Shown: piece by piece, positions 53,721 to 64,000 of the stretch | Position numbering within the stretch: the first letter of the stretch is position 1 | How the letters are laid out: the number at the start of each line of letters is the position of its first letter | NCBI RefSeq assembly: GCF_002733955.1 | Contig: NZ_NVXQ01000023.1 | Location: 101,498 to 165,497 of the forward strand | Reading direction: 5' to 3' | DNA: 64,000 nt | From: Hoeflea sp. | Lineage (GTDB): Bacteria; Pseudomonadota; Alphaproteobacteria; Rhizobiales; Rhizobiaceae | Made by a program: the position numbers and the translations under genes | Notes under the pieces: model-generated | Told to the model about the DNA's origin: nothing | The model's database searches: none | What the model saw: the letters and a program-made list of their open reading frames with translations, nothing else

Positions 53721-54716
53721 TCAGGCCACCCCGATCCTCAGCAGATCATGGAAGTGCACGATCCCGATCGGCGAGAGATTCTGATCGGTGACCATCAGCG
53801 CGCCGATGGAGTTCTTGTTCAGGATTGCCATCGCGGTGCTGGCGAGAGCAGTCGGCGCAATCGTCTTGGGCTGGCTTGTCATGATCGCATCGATCGGCTG
53901 ATCGACCAGGTTTCGCCCCAGATTGCGGGCCACGTCGCCATCCGTGACAATGCCGATCAGACGCCCGTCCGGCGAAGTGACGCCGACACAGCCGAATTTG
54001 CGCAATGACAGCGTCATGATCGCTTCCGGCGCTGGGGTCCCTGATGGCACGAGCGGAACCGACTCACCGGTGTGCATCACATCTGACACATGCGCCAGGG
54101 TGGCGCCGAGTTTGCCGCCCGGATGGAAGGTGTGAAAATCGCCGGCGGTAAATCCCTTGGCTTCGAGCAGCGCCACCGCAAGCGCATCGCCGAGCGCCAG
54201 CTGCATCAGGGTCGAGGTTGTCGGCGCCAGCCCGTGCGGGCAGGCCTCCTGCTCACGCGGCAACAGCAGAACAATGTCGGCCTCACGCCCAAGTGCGGAA
54301 TCGCCCCCCGCTGTAAAGGCGACAAGCGGAATGCCGAAGCGCCGGGAATAGGCGAGGATGCCCTTGAGTTCGACGGTTTCACCCGACCAGGACAACACAA
54401 TGATCGCGTCATCCTTGGCAATCATCCCAAGGTCGCCGTGATTGGCTTCCGCCGGATGGACGAAATGGGCCGGCGTACCGGTGGAGGCCAGCGTGGCCGC
54501 GATCTTGGCGCCGATATGCCCGCTCTTGCCGACACCCGTGACGATGACCCGCCCGGATATCGCTCCGATGGCCTCCACCGCCCGCGTGAATGGGTCCGCC
54601 AGCCCATTTTCCAGGGCCGCCGAGAGCGCGTCCAGCCCGGCCTTTTCGGTCTGGATCGTCCGCCCCGCCGAACTCAGCATCTCGCTGCGTGGATAATCTG
54701 GCAAAATTTTCTTCAT
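53721..54716 (-). CDS. kdsD: Arabinose-5-phosphate isomerase (KpsF/GutQ)
   Basis: A 331-aa enzyme converting ribulose-5-phosphate to arabinose-5-phosphate for KDO synthesis. The SIS domain (about 35-175) includes VIVTGVGKSGHIGAKIAATLAS and ANHGDLGMIAKDDAIIVLSWSGET; two CBS domains follow (about 205-325). The LPS or capsule role follows from the family. ATG 54716 is taken as the start; ATG 54752 is possible. It is divergent from the beta-barrel gene. Confidence 0.92.
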   Translation of the reverse strand: MKKILPDYPRSEMLSSAGRTIQTEKAGLDALSAALENGLADPFTRAVEAIGAISGRVIVTGVGKSGHIGAKIAATLASTGTPAHFVHPAEANHGDLGMIAKDDAIIVLSWSGETVELKGILAYSRRFGIPLVAFTAGGDSALGREADIVLLLPREQEACPHGLAPTTSTLMQLALGDALAVALLEAKGFTAGDFHTFHPGGKLGATLAHVSDVMHTGESVPLVPSGTPAPEAIMTLSLRKFGCVGVTSPDGRLIGIVTDGDVARNLGRNLVDQPIDAIMTSQPKTIAPTALASTAMAILNKNSIGALMVTDQNLSPIGIVHFHDLLRIGVA

Positions 54717-54853
54717 CAGGCGGCAATATCGCGTTGCTGCGCCCGTGTCCATCAACCACATCTCGGAAGTCCAAAGCGGCAGATCGAAACCTTGCGTTAA
54801 CCACAAGTGTTTACGGTTTGACAAGATTTCGACGAGGCCGGAACCCAAGAAGT

Positions 54854-56431
54854 ATGCGCGATCCCTTTGAGACCATACAGACACGCATAGCCGTGCGTCG
54901 CGGCGGGCTTCGTCTCACCGTGTCGGCATTCTGCCTGCTCGCGCTGGTCCCAGCAGCGCAGGCACAATCGGCGTCTGATTCCAGCACCGCGGACGAGCTC
55001 TACCAGCTTCGCGGCACGTCCGAGGCATCTCTCTCCGCCGACCAGGACGCTGCCTCGACGCTCTACGGCGCGCTTCCGAGCCCTTCTTCCGGCGGGACAG
55101 CCTCGGCAAGCAGTGCCGGCGATTCCAGCACTTTTGGAGCTGCCAGCGCGCCGGAGCTGCAGCCTGCAGAAGATGTCACCGGAACCATCGCTTCGCCGTC
55201 CGATCTCAGCCAGGCCGACCAGGACTACGCAGCAAGCCTTGCGCGCCAGAATGCCCGCGTTGGAACAATCGACGAACTGCCTCTCGACACCTCGACCGAC
55301 GAGGCCGCGGTGCCAGGGTTTTCCTTTGGCACCCTGACGCTGCGTCCCACACTTGACCAGAGAGTGGTTCATGAATCGGTGCGCTACGGCAGCGACCGGA
55401 CCAGGCGCACCTACAGCCAGTCCACCTTGTCCGGATCCCTGGAATCCAACTGGTCGCGGCACCAGTTTCGTGCCGATGGATCCGGCACCTGGCAGAAGAA
55501 CATATCCGGCACCGGCACGGAAACCCCGAGCGCTGATTTCAATGCGCAACTGAACCTCGACCTCATCAACGATGTCACCGCCCTGTTGGGCACCGGCTAC
55601 AGTTACTCCCAGGAAAGCCGCACCGATCCGAATGCCATTTCTGGCGCCACCACCCAGGCTGGCATCCATGAACTTCGCGCAAGTGCAGGACTGCAAAAGA
55701 GCCTGGGACTGTTGCGCGGCTCGACCACGCTCGACATCACCCGCACCATCTACGGCGACGCCACGCTCGCCGATGGAACCAGCGTGCTGCTTGACGATCG
55801 TGATACGGTGGGTGCGCAGCTCACCGCCCGGATCGGCTACGAAATCTCACCGGCGCTGGTTCCCTTCCTTGAAGCCTATGCCGGTCGCGAGACATACGAT
55901 CAGCGGGTGGATTCCACCGGAGCCGAACGGTCGTCGAAGACCTGGGGTGTACGCGCCGGCGCCGAGGTCGATCTGGGGAAAAAACTCTCGGGCGAGTTTG
56001 CGGCCGGCTACGTTCTACGCGAACTTGATGATGCCAACCTGGCCGACATATCCGGCCTCACGGTCGACGGAGAGCTAAACTGGTCGCCAACGCGCGGAAC
56101 CGATCTCAATCTCGGCCTTGCCACCACGCTCGAATCCGCGACCACGGCAGGCCAGTCGGGTGCGATTGTCTATGAACTCGATTCCAGCCTGTCGCAGCAG
56201 ATCCGCAATGATCTGGTCGCCCGGCTCGGCGCGACGGCAAGCTACCGCGATTATGATGCAGGCAGCGGCCGCAACAATCAGCGCAGCTATGGCGCCTCGG
56301 CCGGCCTGACCTGGAGCGTCAACCGATATCTCGATCTGGAAGCAGACGCGAGCTACGAGCAGACCCGGGAAGATGGTGGGACCGACGAGGAAACCATGCG
56401 TGTCGGATTGGGGCTGAAACTACGCAGATGA
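54854..56431 (+). CDS. Outer membrane beta-barrel protein (BBP2/DUF2320-like)
   Basis: A 525-aa outer membrane protein with signal peptide (LTVSAFCLLALVPAAQA, about 21-37), a Ser/Ala-rich low-complexity segment (about 40-150), then repeated amphipathic strands ending in aromatic/Thr residues from about 160 to the C-terminus (TLRPTLDQRVVHESVRYGSD, GTGYSYSQESRT, GLTWSVNRYLDLEADASYEQT). The pattern matches the outer-membrane beta-barrel group BBP2. Function unknown; possibly polysaccharide export or adhesion, since galU and kdsD flank it. ATG 54854 fits the signal peptide. Confidence 0.8.
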   Translation: MRDPFETIQTRIAVRRGGLRLTVSAFCLLALVPAAQAQSASDSSTADELYQLRGTSEASLSADQDAASTLYGALPSPSSGGTASASSAGDSSTFGAASAPELQPAEDVTGTIASPSDLSQADQDYAASLARQNARVGTIDELPLDTSTDEAAVPGFSFGTLTLRPTLDQRVVHESVRYGSDRTRRTYSQSTLSGSLESNWSRHQFRADGSGTWQKNISGTGTETPSADFNAQLNLDLINDVTALLGTGYSYSQESRTDPNAISGATTQAGIHELRASAGLQKSLGLLRGSTTLDITRTIYGDATLADGTSVLLDDRDTVGAQLTARIGYEISPALVPFLEAYAGRETYDQRVDSTGAERSSKTWGVRAGAEVDLGKKLSGEFAAGYVLRELDDANLADISGLTVDGELNWSPTRGTDLNLGLATTLESATTAGQSGAIVYELDSSLSQQIRNDLVARLGATASYRDYDAGSGRNNQRSYGASAGLTWSVNRYLDLEADASYEQTREDGGTDEETMRVGLGLKLRR

Positions 56432-56462
56432 GGGGACGGCACAAAGCCCGTCCCCTCTTATT
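56430..56462 (+). terminator. Terminator after the beta-barrel gene
   Basis: GAGGGGACGG (56430-56439) and CCGTCCCCTC (56448-56457) form a 10-bp stem with an 8-nt loop, then TTATTG. It begins within the stop codon and separates convergent genes. Confidence 0.8.
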
Positions 56463-56483
56463 GCTGCATTCTCTCGGTTGGCT

Positions 56484-57368
56484 TCAAGCCTGTGAAATCA
56501 GCTTTTTCAGCCCGTCAGCGACCAGCGGTTTGATGTCCGAGCGGTCAAGCGCAAAGGCGACATTGGCCAGAATGAACCCTTCCTTCGAACCGCAATCATA
56601 GGTCTGCCCGGCAAAGGCATAGGCCGAGAACGGCTGTTCATCCGCCAGTTTCAGCATTGCGTCGGTGACCTGGATTTCATTGCCGGCACCGCGCTCCTGC
56701 CGTGCCAGGATGTCAAAGATTTCCGGCTGCAGGATGTAGCGGCCATTGATGTAGTAGTTTGACGGCGCAGTCCCCTTTTCCGGCTTCTCCACCATCTGGG
56801 TGATGCGAAAGCCGCCGTCCAGTTCCTCGCCCTTGCCGACAATTCCGTATTTGTGCGCCAGCTCCGGATCGCATTCCGCGACCGCGACGATGTTGCCGCC
56901 GACTTTCTCGTATAGGTCGACCATGCCCGCAAGACAGCCGACCTTGTCATGCATCACCATATCGGGAAGCAGCAGGGCAAAGGGCTCGTCGCCGACGATG
57001 TCGCGTGCGCACCATACTGCATGACCAAGGCCGAGCGGAGCCTGCTGGCGGGTGAAACTGGTGGCACCGGCCTTGGGAAGCATGTCTTCCAGCGACTTCA
57101 GTTCGACCGTCTTGCCGCGTTCGCGTAGCGTCGCCTCGAGTTCAACCTGAATATCGAAATGATCTTCGATCACACCCTTGTTGCGGCCTGTGACGAACAC
57201 AAAATTCTCGATGCCGGCTGCCATGGCTTCTTCGACGACATACTGAACCACCGGCTTGTCGACCACGGTCAGCATTTCCTTCGGAACAGCCTTGGTCGCG
57301 GGCAGAAACCGGGTTCCCAATCCTGCAACCGGCAGCACAGCTTTTCTGACTTTGCGTATCGTCGTCAT
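56484..57368 (-). CDS. galU: UTP-glucose-1-phosphate uridylyltransferase
   Basis: A 294-aa GalU making UDP-glucose for LPS, exopolysaccharide and glucans. N-terminal nucleotide-binding [25 protein letters not shown] (about 9-33), [19 protein letters not shown] (about 36-54), [13 protein letters not shown] (about 130-142) and [26 protein letters not shown] (about 193-218) match the family. It is convergent with the beta-barrel gene. The upstream gap 57369-57687 contains a GCAATATTGC palindrome (about 57490) and no convincing gene. Confidence 0.96.
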   Translation of the reverse strand: MTTIRKVRKAVLPVAGLGTRFLPATKAVPKEMLTVVDKPVVQYVVEEAMAAGIENFVFVTGRNKGVIEDHFDIQVELEATLRERGKTVELKSLEDMLPKAGATSFTRQQAPLGLGHAVWCARDIVGDEPFALLLPDMVMHDKVGCLAGMVDLYEKVGGNIVAVAECDPELAHKYGIVGKGEELDGGFRITQMVEKPEKGTAPSNYYINGRYILQPEIFDILARQERGAGNEIQVTDAMLKLADEQPFSAYAFAGQTYDCGSKEGFILANVAFALDRSDIKPLVADGLKKLISQA

Positions 57369-57687
57369 GTATTTTCCTCATTTTTCATAAATGATCGTCC
57401 CGGTGCATCCCGGCGCTTCCGGATCAGTAGGCACCATTGGTTAGAAACAGACTAACGCAGTTGCCAGTGTATCGTTCAATCTATGGGATGCAATATTGCG
57501 GCAAAAACCCGCTGGTCCACAAGAACAGTCCTCTGGAACAGGACGCGCCTTGGGCCTCGTTAACCCGTGACCAGCTCTCGGACCGATCTTTCAGGGGGAT
57601 GTTATGGTAAACGATTTGTTGACGGCTCCGGGATATGATTGCCGATCAGTCACCCGAAACAGCCCTAATCAACAGGATGCTTGGAAC

Positions 57688-58905
57688 ATGATCCGATCAC
57701 CCAGCAAATTTGTCCGCGCCGCCGGCCTCTGCCTCTTTGCAACCGTGTTGTCTCCGCTTCAGGCCCAGGCCGATGCAGGCTTTCAAAAATGGGTCTCGGG
57801 CTTTTACAGCACTGCCGCGAAGTCCGGAATTTCCCGCTCCACCTATGAAAAGGCGTTCAGCGGTGTCACTGCGCCGGATCCCGTGGTGCTGGAAAAGGCG
57901 CGCTATCAGCCCGAATTCACCACCAAGGTCTGGGATTATCTCGACTCGCGGGTCAACCCCTTCACCATCGCCAAGGGGCGTGAGATGCAGGCCCGGCACA
58001 AGAGAACCCTCGACGCGATCGAGCGTCACTTCGGCGTTGACGCCACGGTTCTCCTGGCGATCTGGTCGATGGAATCCAACTATGGTGAGATCCTCACCAA
58101 GACCGATCGACTGCACTATGTTCCCCAGGCCCTCGCCACGCTCGCCTATGCTGACCGCAAACGGGCAAAATTTGCCCGTCAGCAGCTCGTGGCTGCGCTT
58201 AAAATCCTTCAGTCGGGCGACATTTCCACGCGGGAGATGTCGGGATCATGGGCCGGCGCCATGGGACACACACAGTTCATTCCCACGAGCTATCTCGCCT
58301 ATGCGATCGATGCCGATGGCAACGGCCACCGTGACATCTGGAATTCGATTCCCGACGCGCTGGCAACCGCCGCTAATCTTCTGAAGAAAAACGGCTGGAG
58401 AACCGGCGAAACCTGGGGCTACGAATCCGTGGCACCCCGAGGTGGCGCCAAGTACAACGGCCAGACCAAGACCCTGTCGGAATGGGCAGCTCTGGGCTTT
58501 ACCCGCCCGGGCGGCAAGGGCTTCCCGGTCGGCAGCCGCCGGGCCGAACTCAAGATGCCGGGTGGCGCCAACGGGCCCGCTTTCCTGATGACCAAGAATT
58601 TCTTCGTCATCAAGCGCTACAACAATTCTGACTCCTACGCTCTTGGTGTCGGTGTTCTTGCTGACGAGATCGCCGGCTATGGCGGCGTCGACCAGCGCTG
58701 GCCGCGCCCCGCCGGCACTCTCGATGTCAAAGAGAAGTTTGAGTTGCAGACCCGGCTCAAACAGCTCGGCTATTACGACGGTGACATCGATGGCAATTTC
58801 GGTTCAGGTTCGAAAGCCGCGATCGCAGCCTTTCAATCGCGTACCGGCTTGACCGGCGAGGCAGTTCCGTCGCAGAAGATACTGGATGCGATCCGCCGAT
58901 ATTGA
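57688..58905 (+). CDS. Lytic murein transglycosylase (MltB type) with PG-binding domain
   Basis: A 405-aa periplasmic transglycosylase. Signal peptide (AAGLCLFATVLSPLQAQADA, about 10-30), then the SLT-2/MltB domain (about 32-335): IWSMESNYGEIL with catalytic Glu (about 123-134), GSWAGAMGHTQFIPTSYLAYAID and DALATAANLLKKNGW. A C-terminal peptidoglycan-binding-1 domain (LKQLGYYDGDIDGNFGSGSKAAIAAFQ, about 356-382) follows. It cleaves glycan chains forming 1,6-anhydro ends. ATG 57688 is preferred to an in-frame ATG at 57604. It overlaps the next gene by 20 nt. Confidence 0.92.
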   Translation: MIRSPSKFVRAAGLCLFATVLSPLQAQADAGFQKWVSGFYSTAAKSGISRSTYEKAFSGVTAPDPVVLEKARYQPEFTTKVWDYLDSRVNPFTIAKGREMQARHKRTLDAIERHFGVDATVLLAIWSMESNYGEILTKTDRLHYVPQALATLAYADRKRAKFARQQLVAALKILQSGDISTREMSGSWAGAMGHTQFIPTSYLAYAIDADGNGHRDIWNSIPDALATAANLLKKNGWRTGETWGYESVAPRGGAKYNGQTKTLSEWAALGFTRPGGKGFPVGSRRAELKMPGGANGPAFLMTKNFFVIKRYNNSDSYALGVGVLADEIAGYGGVDQRWPRPAGTLDVKEKFELQTRLKQLGYYDGDIDGNFGSGSKAAIAAFQSRTGLTGEAVPSQKILDAIRRY

Positions 58906-60124
58906 GAACCAGAACCCCCGGCAACTCTCCCGGCCGAAAAGCCGGACGGGAGACCGCGCCGGTGCGCTCAGAAAGCACCACCTGCTGCGGCTCGTTGCAC
59001 TTGCTGTTCTGCTGACGCTAACCGGCTTGACTGTCGTGCAGGTCCAGCCCGCGGCAGCACAGGAACGCGTGGAACGGAAGTCGTTCCTGCAATTGTTGTT
59101 TGGCGGCGGACAAAGCAGCAAGAAGAGGGAAGAAGCCCCGGCGGCCGCGCGCACCAGCCGCGTAAACAAGGCCCCTTCGCGTAGAAGCATTGCCCCTCCA
59201 CCAGAGCCTGTTGTCGAAAAGCTGGAGAACGCCCGCAAAATTCTGGTTGTGGGCGATTTCCTCGCAAACGGGACGGCGGATGGTCTTACGGAGGCTTTTG
59301 CTCAAGCCCCTGGCGTTGTTGTCGTCGAGCGAACGAACGGTTCATCCGGTCTGGTGCGCGATGATTACTACAACTGGCCGGAACAGGCGCGCAGCATCTT
59401 TAAAGAAGTCCAGCCGTCGATCGTGGTGGTGCAGCTCGGATCGAACGACCGCCAGCAGCTGGTAGTTGCTGGCAGCCGCGAACCCGTCCGCTCGCCGAGC
59501 TGGATCGCTGAATATGAACGCCGCATACGGTTGCTGATCGATGCGCTCGGTGGAGCCAAGACTCCGTTGCTCTGGGTCGGCCTGCCTGCCTTCAAATCCC
59601 CCTCCATGACCACCGACATCGTCGCCTTAAACGGGGTGATCCGCAAACAGGTGGAAATGGCAGGCGGCGAGTTCATCGACATCTGGGATGGTTTTGTCGA
59701 TGAGGACGGCAAGTTCATCTACACCGGATCAGACATCAACGGACAGCAGGTCAGGCTGCGTGGTTCCGACGGCATCATCGTCACCAAGGCCGGTCGCCGC
59801 AAGATTGCGTTCTACGCCGAAAAGTCGATCCGGAGGTTGCTCGGAGATGCCGCCAATGAAGGTGTCACGGTGCTTGATACAGCCAATTTCCCGGAGATCT
59901 TCATGCCGCCGGCGCCGGGCGAAAACCAGGCCGCAATCCAGCGGACATTGCCTGTTGCCATGACAGATCCCGCACTTGACGGCGGATCGGCACTGCTGGC
60001 GGAAATGCCGGCGACGGCAGGGCTGGTTCGTTCGCCGCGTGACCAGCTCGTGCTGGATGGGGTACTGCCGGCCCCGCCCGAAGGACGCGTCGACAACTTC
60101 GCCTGGCCCCCGGACAGTCCCTGA
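58886..60124 (+). CDS. DUF459 SGNH-fold exported protein
   Basis: A 412-aa protein of the DUF459/SGNH family. A transmembrane or signal helix (LLRLVALAVLLTLTGLTVVQVQPAAA, about 33-58) precedes a basic linker; the SGNH core (about 115-325) has block I ILVVGDFLANG (Asp in place of the usual GDS), VVVQLGSNDRQQ (block III) and a late RGSDGIIVTKAGRRKIAFYAEK. The catalytic Ser/His are atypical, as in this family. Function unknown, perhaps polysaccharide acetylation or esterase. Its start overlaps the 3' end of the transglycosylase by 20 nt, implying coupled translation. Confidence 0.82.
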   Translation: MRSADIENQNPRQLSRPKSRTGDRAGALRKHHLLRLVALAVLLTLTGLTVVQVQPAAAQERVERKSFLQLLFGGGQSSKKREEAPAAARTSRVNKAPSRRSIAPPPEPVVEKLENARKILVVGDFLANGTADGLTEAFAQAPGVVVVERTNGSSGLVRDDYYNWPEQARSIFKEVQPSIVVVQLGSNDRQQLVVAGSREPVRSPSWIAEYERRIRLLIDALGGAKTPLLWVGLPAFKSPSMTTDIVALNGVIRKQVEMAGGEFIDIWDGFVDEDGKFIYTGSDINGQQVRLRGSDGIIVTKAGRRKIAFYAEKSIRRLLGDAANEGVTVLDTANFPEIFMPPAPGENQAAIQRTLPVAMTDPALDGGSALLAEMPATAGLVRSPRDQLVLDGVLPAPPEGRVDNFAWPPDSP

Positions 60125-60150
60125 ATTCTGCCCCTGACCTGCGGGGCCTA

Positions 60151-60182
60151 GTCGTGCTCAGATCCATCGACCTGAGCACGAC
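60151..60182. terminator. Bidirectional hairpin between DUF459 and gltD
   Basis: GTCGTGCTCAG (60151-60161) and CTGAGCACGAC (60172-60182) form an 11-bp perfect stem around a 10-nt loop between convergent genes. T tract weak. Confidence 0.65.
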
Positions 60183-60199
60183 CATTTCAAGACCGGTTC

Positions 60200-61654
60200 T
60201 TACCTCGGCAGATCTGTGGCGCCCATCAGGCTCAGATCGATCTCGCGTGCGGCCTGACGGCCTTCCCGGATCGCCCAGACAACCAGGCTTTGTCCCCGGC
60301 GCACGTCGCCGGCTGCCCAGAGCTTGTCCACCGAGGTGCGGTAGTCCTTCTCGTTGGCAGCAACATTGGTCGAGCCGCGACGGTCGGTATCGATCTTCAG
60401 CTTGTCGCCAAGATCGCTCGCCACGCCGGTCTCAAGCACACCGGTGAAACCGATCGCGACAAACACCAGATCAGCCTTGATGACGAACTCGGTGCCAGCC
60501 AAGGGCTTCCGCTTCTCATCGACATGGCAGCACTTGACGCCGGCCAGGATGCCGTTTTCGCCGACCAGTTCCAGAGTGCCGACCTGGAACTCGCGAACAG
60601 CACCTTCAGCCTGCGAGGACGAGGTGCGCATTTTCGTCGCCCAGTAAGGCCACACGGCGAGCTTGTCTTCCTTCTCCGGCGGCTGTGGCCGGATGTCGAG
60701 CTGGGTGACCTTGACCGCGCCCTGGCGGAAAGCGGTGCCGACACAGTCGGATGCGGTATCGCCGCCGCCGATGACCACCACATGCTTGCCACCTGCAAGC
60801 ACAGGATCCGAAGGCCAGCCGACATTGTCGATGCTTTCGCGGGCCACGCGCTTGTTCTGCTGAACCAGATAGGGCATGGCGTCGTGAACGCCGACCAGAT
60901 CAGCGCCGGGAATGCCAACGTCGCGCGGCTTCTCCGACCCGCCGGTGTAAAGCACCGCATCATAGGCTTCGAGCAGCTCATCCATGCTCTTGTCGACGCC
61001 GACATTGACGTTGCAGAAGAAGGTCACGCCTTCACCTTCCATCTGCTCGACACGACGGTCGATGAAGTGCTTTTCCATCTTGAAGTCCGGAATGCCGTAA
61101 CGCAGCAATCCGCCGGGCCGGCTTTCCCGCTCGTAGACATGAACCTCGTGTCCGGCACGGCCAAGCTGCTGGGCTGCTGCCAGACCGGCAGGCCCCGAAC
61201 CGATGATGGCGACCGTCTTGCCGGTCTTGCTGGTCACCGGCTGCGGCACGATGAAGCCCATCTCGTAGGCCTTGTCGGCAATCGCCTGTTCCACGGTCTT
61301 GATGGTGACCGGCGCGTCCTCGAGGTTGAGCGTGCAGGCCTCCTCGCACGGTGCGGGGCAGATGCGACCGGTGAATTCGGGGAAGTTGTTGGTCGAATGC
61401 AGGTTGCGGATCGCCTCTTCCCAGTTGTTGTTATAGACCAGATCGTTCCAGTCGGGGATCTGGTTGTGCACCGGGCACCCGGTCGGACCATGGCAATAGG
61501 GAATACCGCAATCCATGCAGCGAGCCGCCTGCTTCTGGACTTCCTGGTCGCTCATCCGGATGGTGAATTCGCGGAAGTGGCGAATACGGTCAGACGCCGG
61601 CTGATACTTCGCCGTCTGCCGGTCGATTTCGAGAAAACCCGTTACCTTACCCAT
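60200..61654 (-). CDS. gltD: Glutamate synthase small (beta) subunit
   Basis: A 484-aa NADPH-dependent GltD, passing electrons to GltB for glutamate formation. N-terminal Fe-S cysteine region (CMDCGIPYCHGPTGCP, about 42-57; then CPAPCEEAC, about 98-106), FAD motif VAIIGSGPAGLAAAQQLGRAGH (about 148-169), and NADPH motif VVVIGGGDTASDCVGTA (about 289-305). C-terminal AAGDVRRGQSLVVWAIREGR is the family end. It is separated from gltB by a small YbjQ gene, all on one strand, likely one operon. Confidence 0.96.
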   Translation of the reverse strand: MGKVTGFLEIDRQTAKYQPASDRIRHFREFTIRMSDQEVQKQAARCMDCGIPYCHGPTGCPVHNQIPDWNDLVYNNNWEEAIRNLHSTNNFPEFTGRICPAPCEEACTLNLEDAPVTIKTVEQAIADKAYEMGFIVPQPVTSKTGKTVAIIGSGPAGLAAAQQLGRAGHEVHVYERESRPGGLLRYGIPDFKMEKHFIDRRVEQMEGEGVTFFCNVNVGVDKSMDELLEAYDAVLYTGGSEKPRDVGIPGADLVGVHDAMPYLVQQNKRVARESIDNVGWPSDPVLAGGKHVVVIGGGDTASDCVGTAFRQGAVKVTQLDIRPQPPEKEDKLAVWPYWATKMRTSSSQAEGAVREFQVGTLELVGENGILAGVKCCHVDEKRKPLAGTEFVIKADLVFVAIGFTGVLETGVASDLGDKLKIDTDRRGSTNVAANEKDYRTSVDKLWAAGDVRRGQSLVVWAIREGRQAAREIDLSLMGATDLPR

Positions 61655-61665
61655 GCTCTATCCCT

Positions 61666-61992
61666 TCAACGGATCACAACCGCAGTGCCCGACGCCGATA
61701 CCATCAGCATCGAACCACTGGATCCGGTTGAAATATTTTCATAATCAAGATCGACACCGATCACGGCATTCGCACCCAATTTATGTGCCTCGTCCTGCAT
61801 CTCGGTGAGCGCGATCTCACGCGCTTCACGCAAAGCTTTCTCGTAAGCACCCGAGCGTCCGCCGACAATGTCGCGAATACCGGCGAAGAGATCGCGGAAG
61901 ATATTGGTCCCGAGAATGGCTTCGCCGGTGACGATTCCACGGTACTCCAGTATTTCCCGGCCTTCGATGGTATGTGTGGTGGATGTGATCAT
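61666..61992 (-). CDS. YbjQ/UPF0145 family protein
   Basis: A 108-aa protein of the YbjQ (UPF0145) family: [24 protein letters not shown] at the start, then [36 protein letters not shown] (about 53-88). These small alpha/beta proteins form pentamers in known structures; function unknown. ATG 61992 (GGAG 8 nt upstream) is preferred over a GTG at 62001 that overlaps the gltB stop. It lies between gltB and gltD, the same strand and close spacing, so it is made with glutamate synthase. Confidence 0.88.
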   Translation of the reverse strand: MITSTTHTIEGREILEYRGIVTGEAILGTNIFRDLFAGIRDIVGGRSGAYEKALREAREIALTEMQDEAHKLGANAVIGVDLDYENISTGSSGSMLMVSASGTAVVIR

Positions 61993-61997
61993 CGATC

Positions 61998-64000
<2,003 letters not shown>

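Noticed and set aside
54790..54815. Possible CtrA box (TTAACCACAAGTGTTTAC) before the beta-barrel gene
   Set aside because: The second half is TGTT rather than TTAA at the required 7-nt spacing, so it is only a half-site.
60290..61744. Long plus-strand open frame opposite gltD
   Set aside because: It mirrors gltD exactly in length and position; gltD has full Fe-S, FAD and NADPH motifs.

Overview
This 64 kb window looks like core chromosome of an alphaproteobacterium of the order Hyphomicrobiales (Rhizobiales), probably Rhizobiaceae or a close relative. Evidence: high GC with rhizobial codon use; an Omp10-type lipoprotein; small DUF1192, DUF465, DUF1036, DUF4164, DUF882 and DUF2312 (GapR) proteins; an RcdA-type protease adaptor under CtrA-like boxes; homospermidine synthase; and the order tkt-gap-pgk-fda beside zapA, 6S RNA and 5-formyl-THF cyclo-ligase. 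The genus cannot be fixed by reading alone. I see no tRNA, rRNA, IS element, CRISPR array or complete prophage. The genes are tightly packed with short intergenic hairpins.

Layout. 1-2.9 kb: an MBL-fold protein and TPR protein pair, then a YmdB-type phosphoesterase and the folate cyclo-ligase. 2.9-5.7 kb: the one accessory-looking stretch, with a stand-alone GerE-type regulator and a 560-aa protein joining an M15-type peptidase, a GH108 muramidase and a holin-like tail. These lie between the cyclo-ligase and the 6S RNA. 5.9-14.4 kb: zapA and a coiled-coil gene, then tkt, gap, a NhaP2-type antiporter, pgk and class I aldolase. 14.4-21.5 kb: SGNH hydrolase, a 53-aa membrane protein, MFS, quinone reductase, DUF1192, rcdA, L31 and an ABC exporter. 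21.7-31.4 kb: desaturase, a PhnD-like protein, an ExbB/OmpA motor-like pair, inositol monophosphatase, efp, a Sel1 protein, a ThiE-like protein, a sulfite-exporter-family protein and an acyl-CoA synthetase. 31.6-39.6 kb: ArsR, a divergent DUF465 pair, purEK, L36, TPR, alpha/beta hydrolase, pyk-DUF1036, N-formylglutamate amidohydrolase and gapR. 39.8-50.8 kb: DUF882 protein, an orphan sigma-54 activator, pepF, hss, omp10, a PaaK-like ligase and a 5'-nucleotidase-LysM fusion. 51-64 kb: hemH, qmcA-nfeD, arabinose-5-phosphate isomerase, a beta-barrel protein, galU, a murein transglycosylase, a DUF459 protein, and gltB(partial)-ybjQ-gltD.

Themes. Lower glycolysis and gluconeogenesis (tkt, gap, pgk, fda, pyk) is heavily represented, and fda has a doubled LacI-like palindrome upstream. 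Cell cycle and nucleoid control appear as zapA, rcdA with two CtrA-like boxes, and gapR. Envelope biology recurs: two M15-like peptidases, a muramidase, a transglycosylase, LysM, an OmpA domain, a beta-barrel and a lipoprotein.

The best candidate for an undescribed system is the single-gene lysis cassette at 3.5-5.2 kb with its small regulator. Both upstream regions carry repeated ATAGTA hexamers. Several real genes are very short (L36 41 aa, a DUF465 of 58 aa, a 53-aa membrane protein) and were found by reading the sequence directly. Domain and family names come from motif recognition, not database searches.
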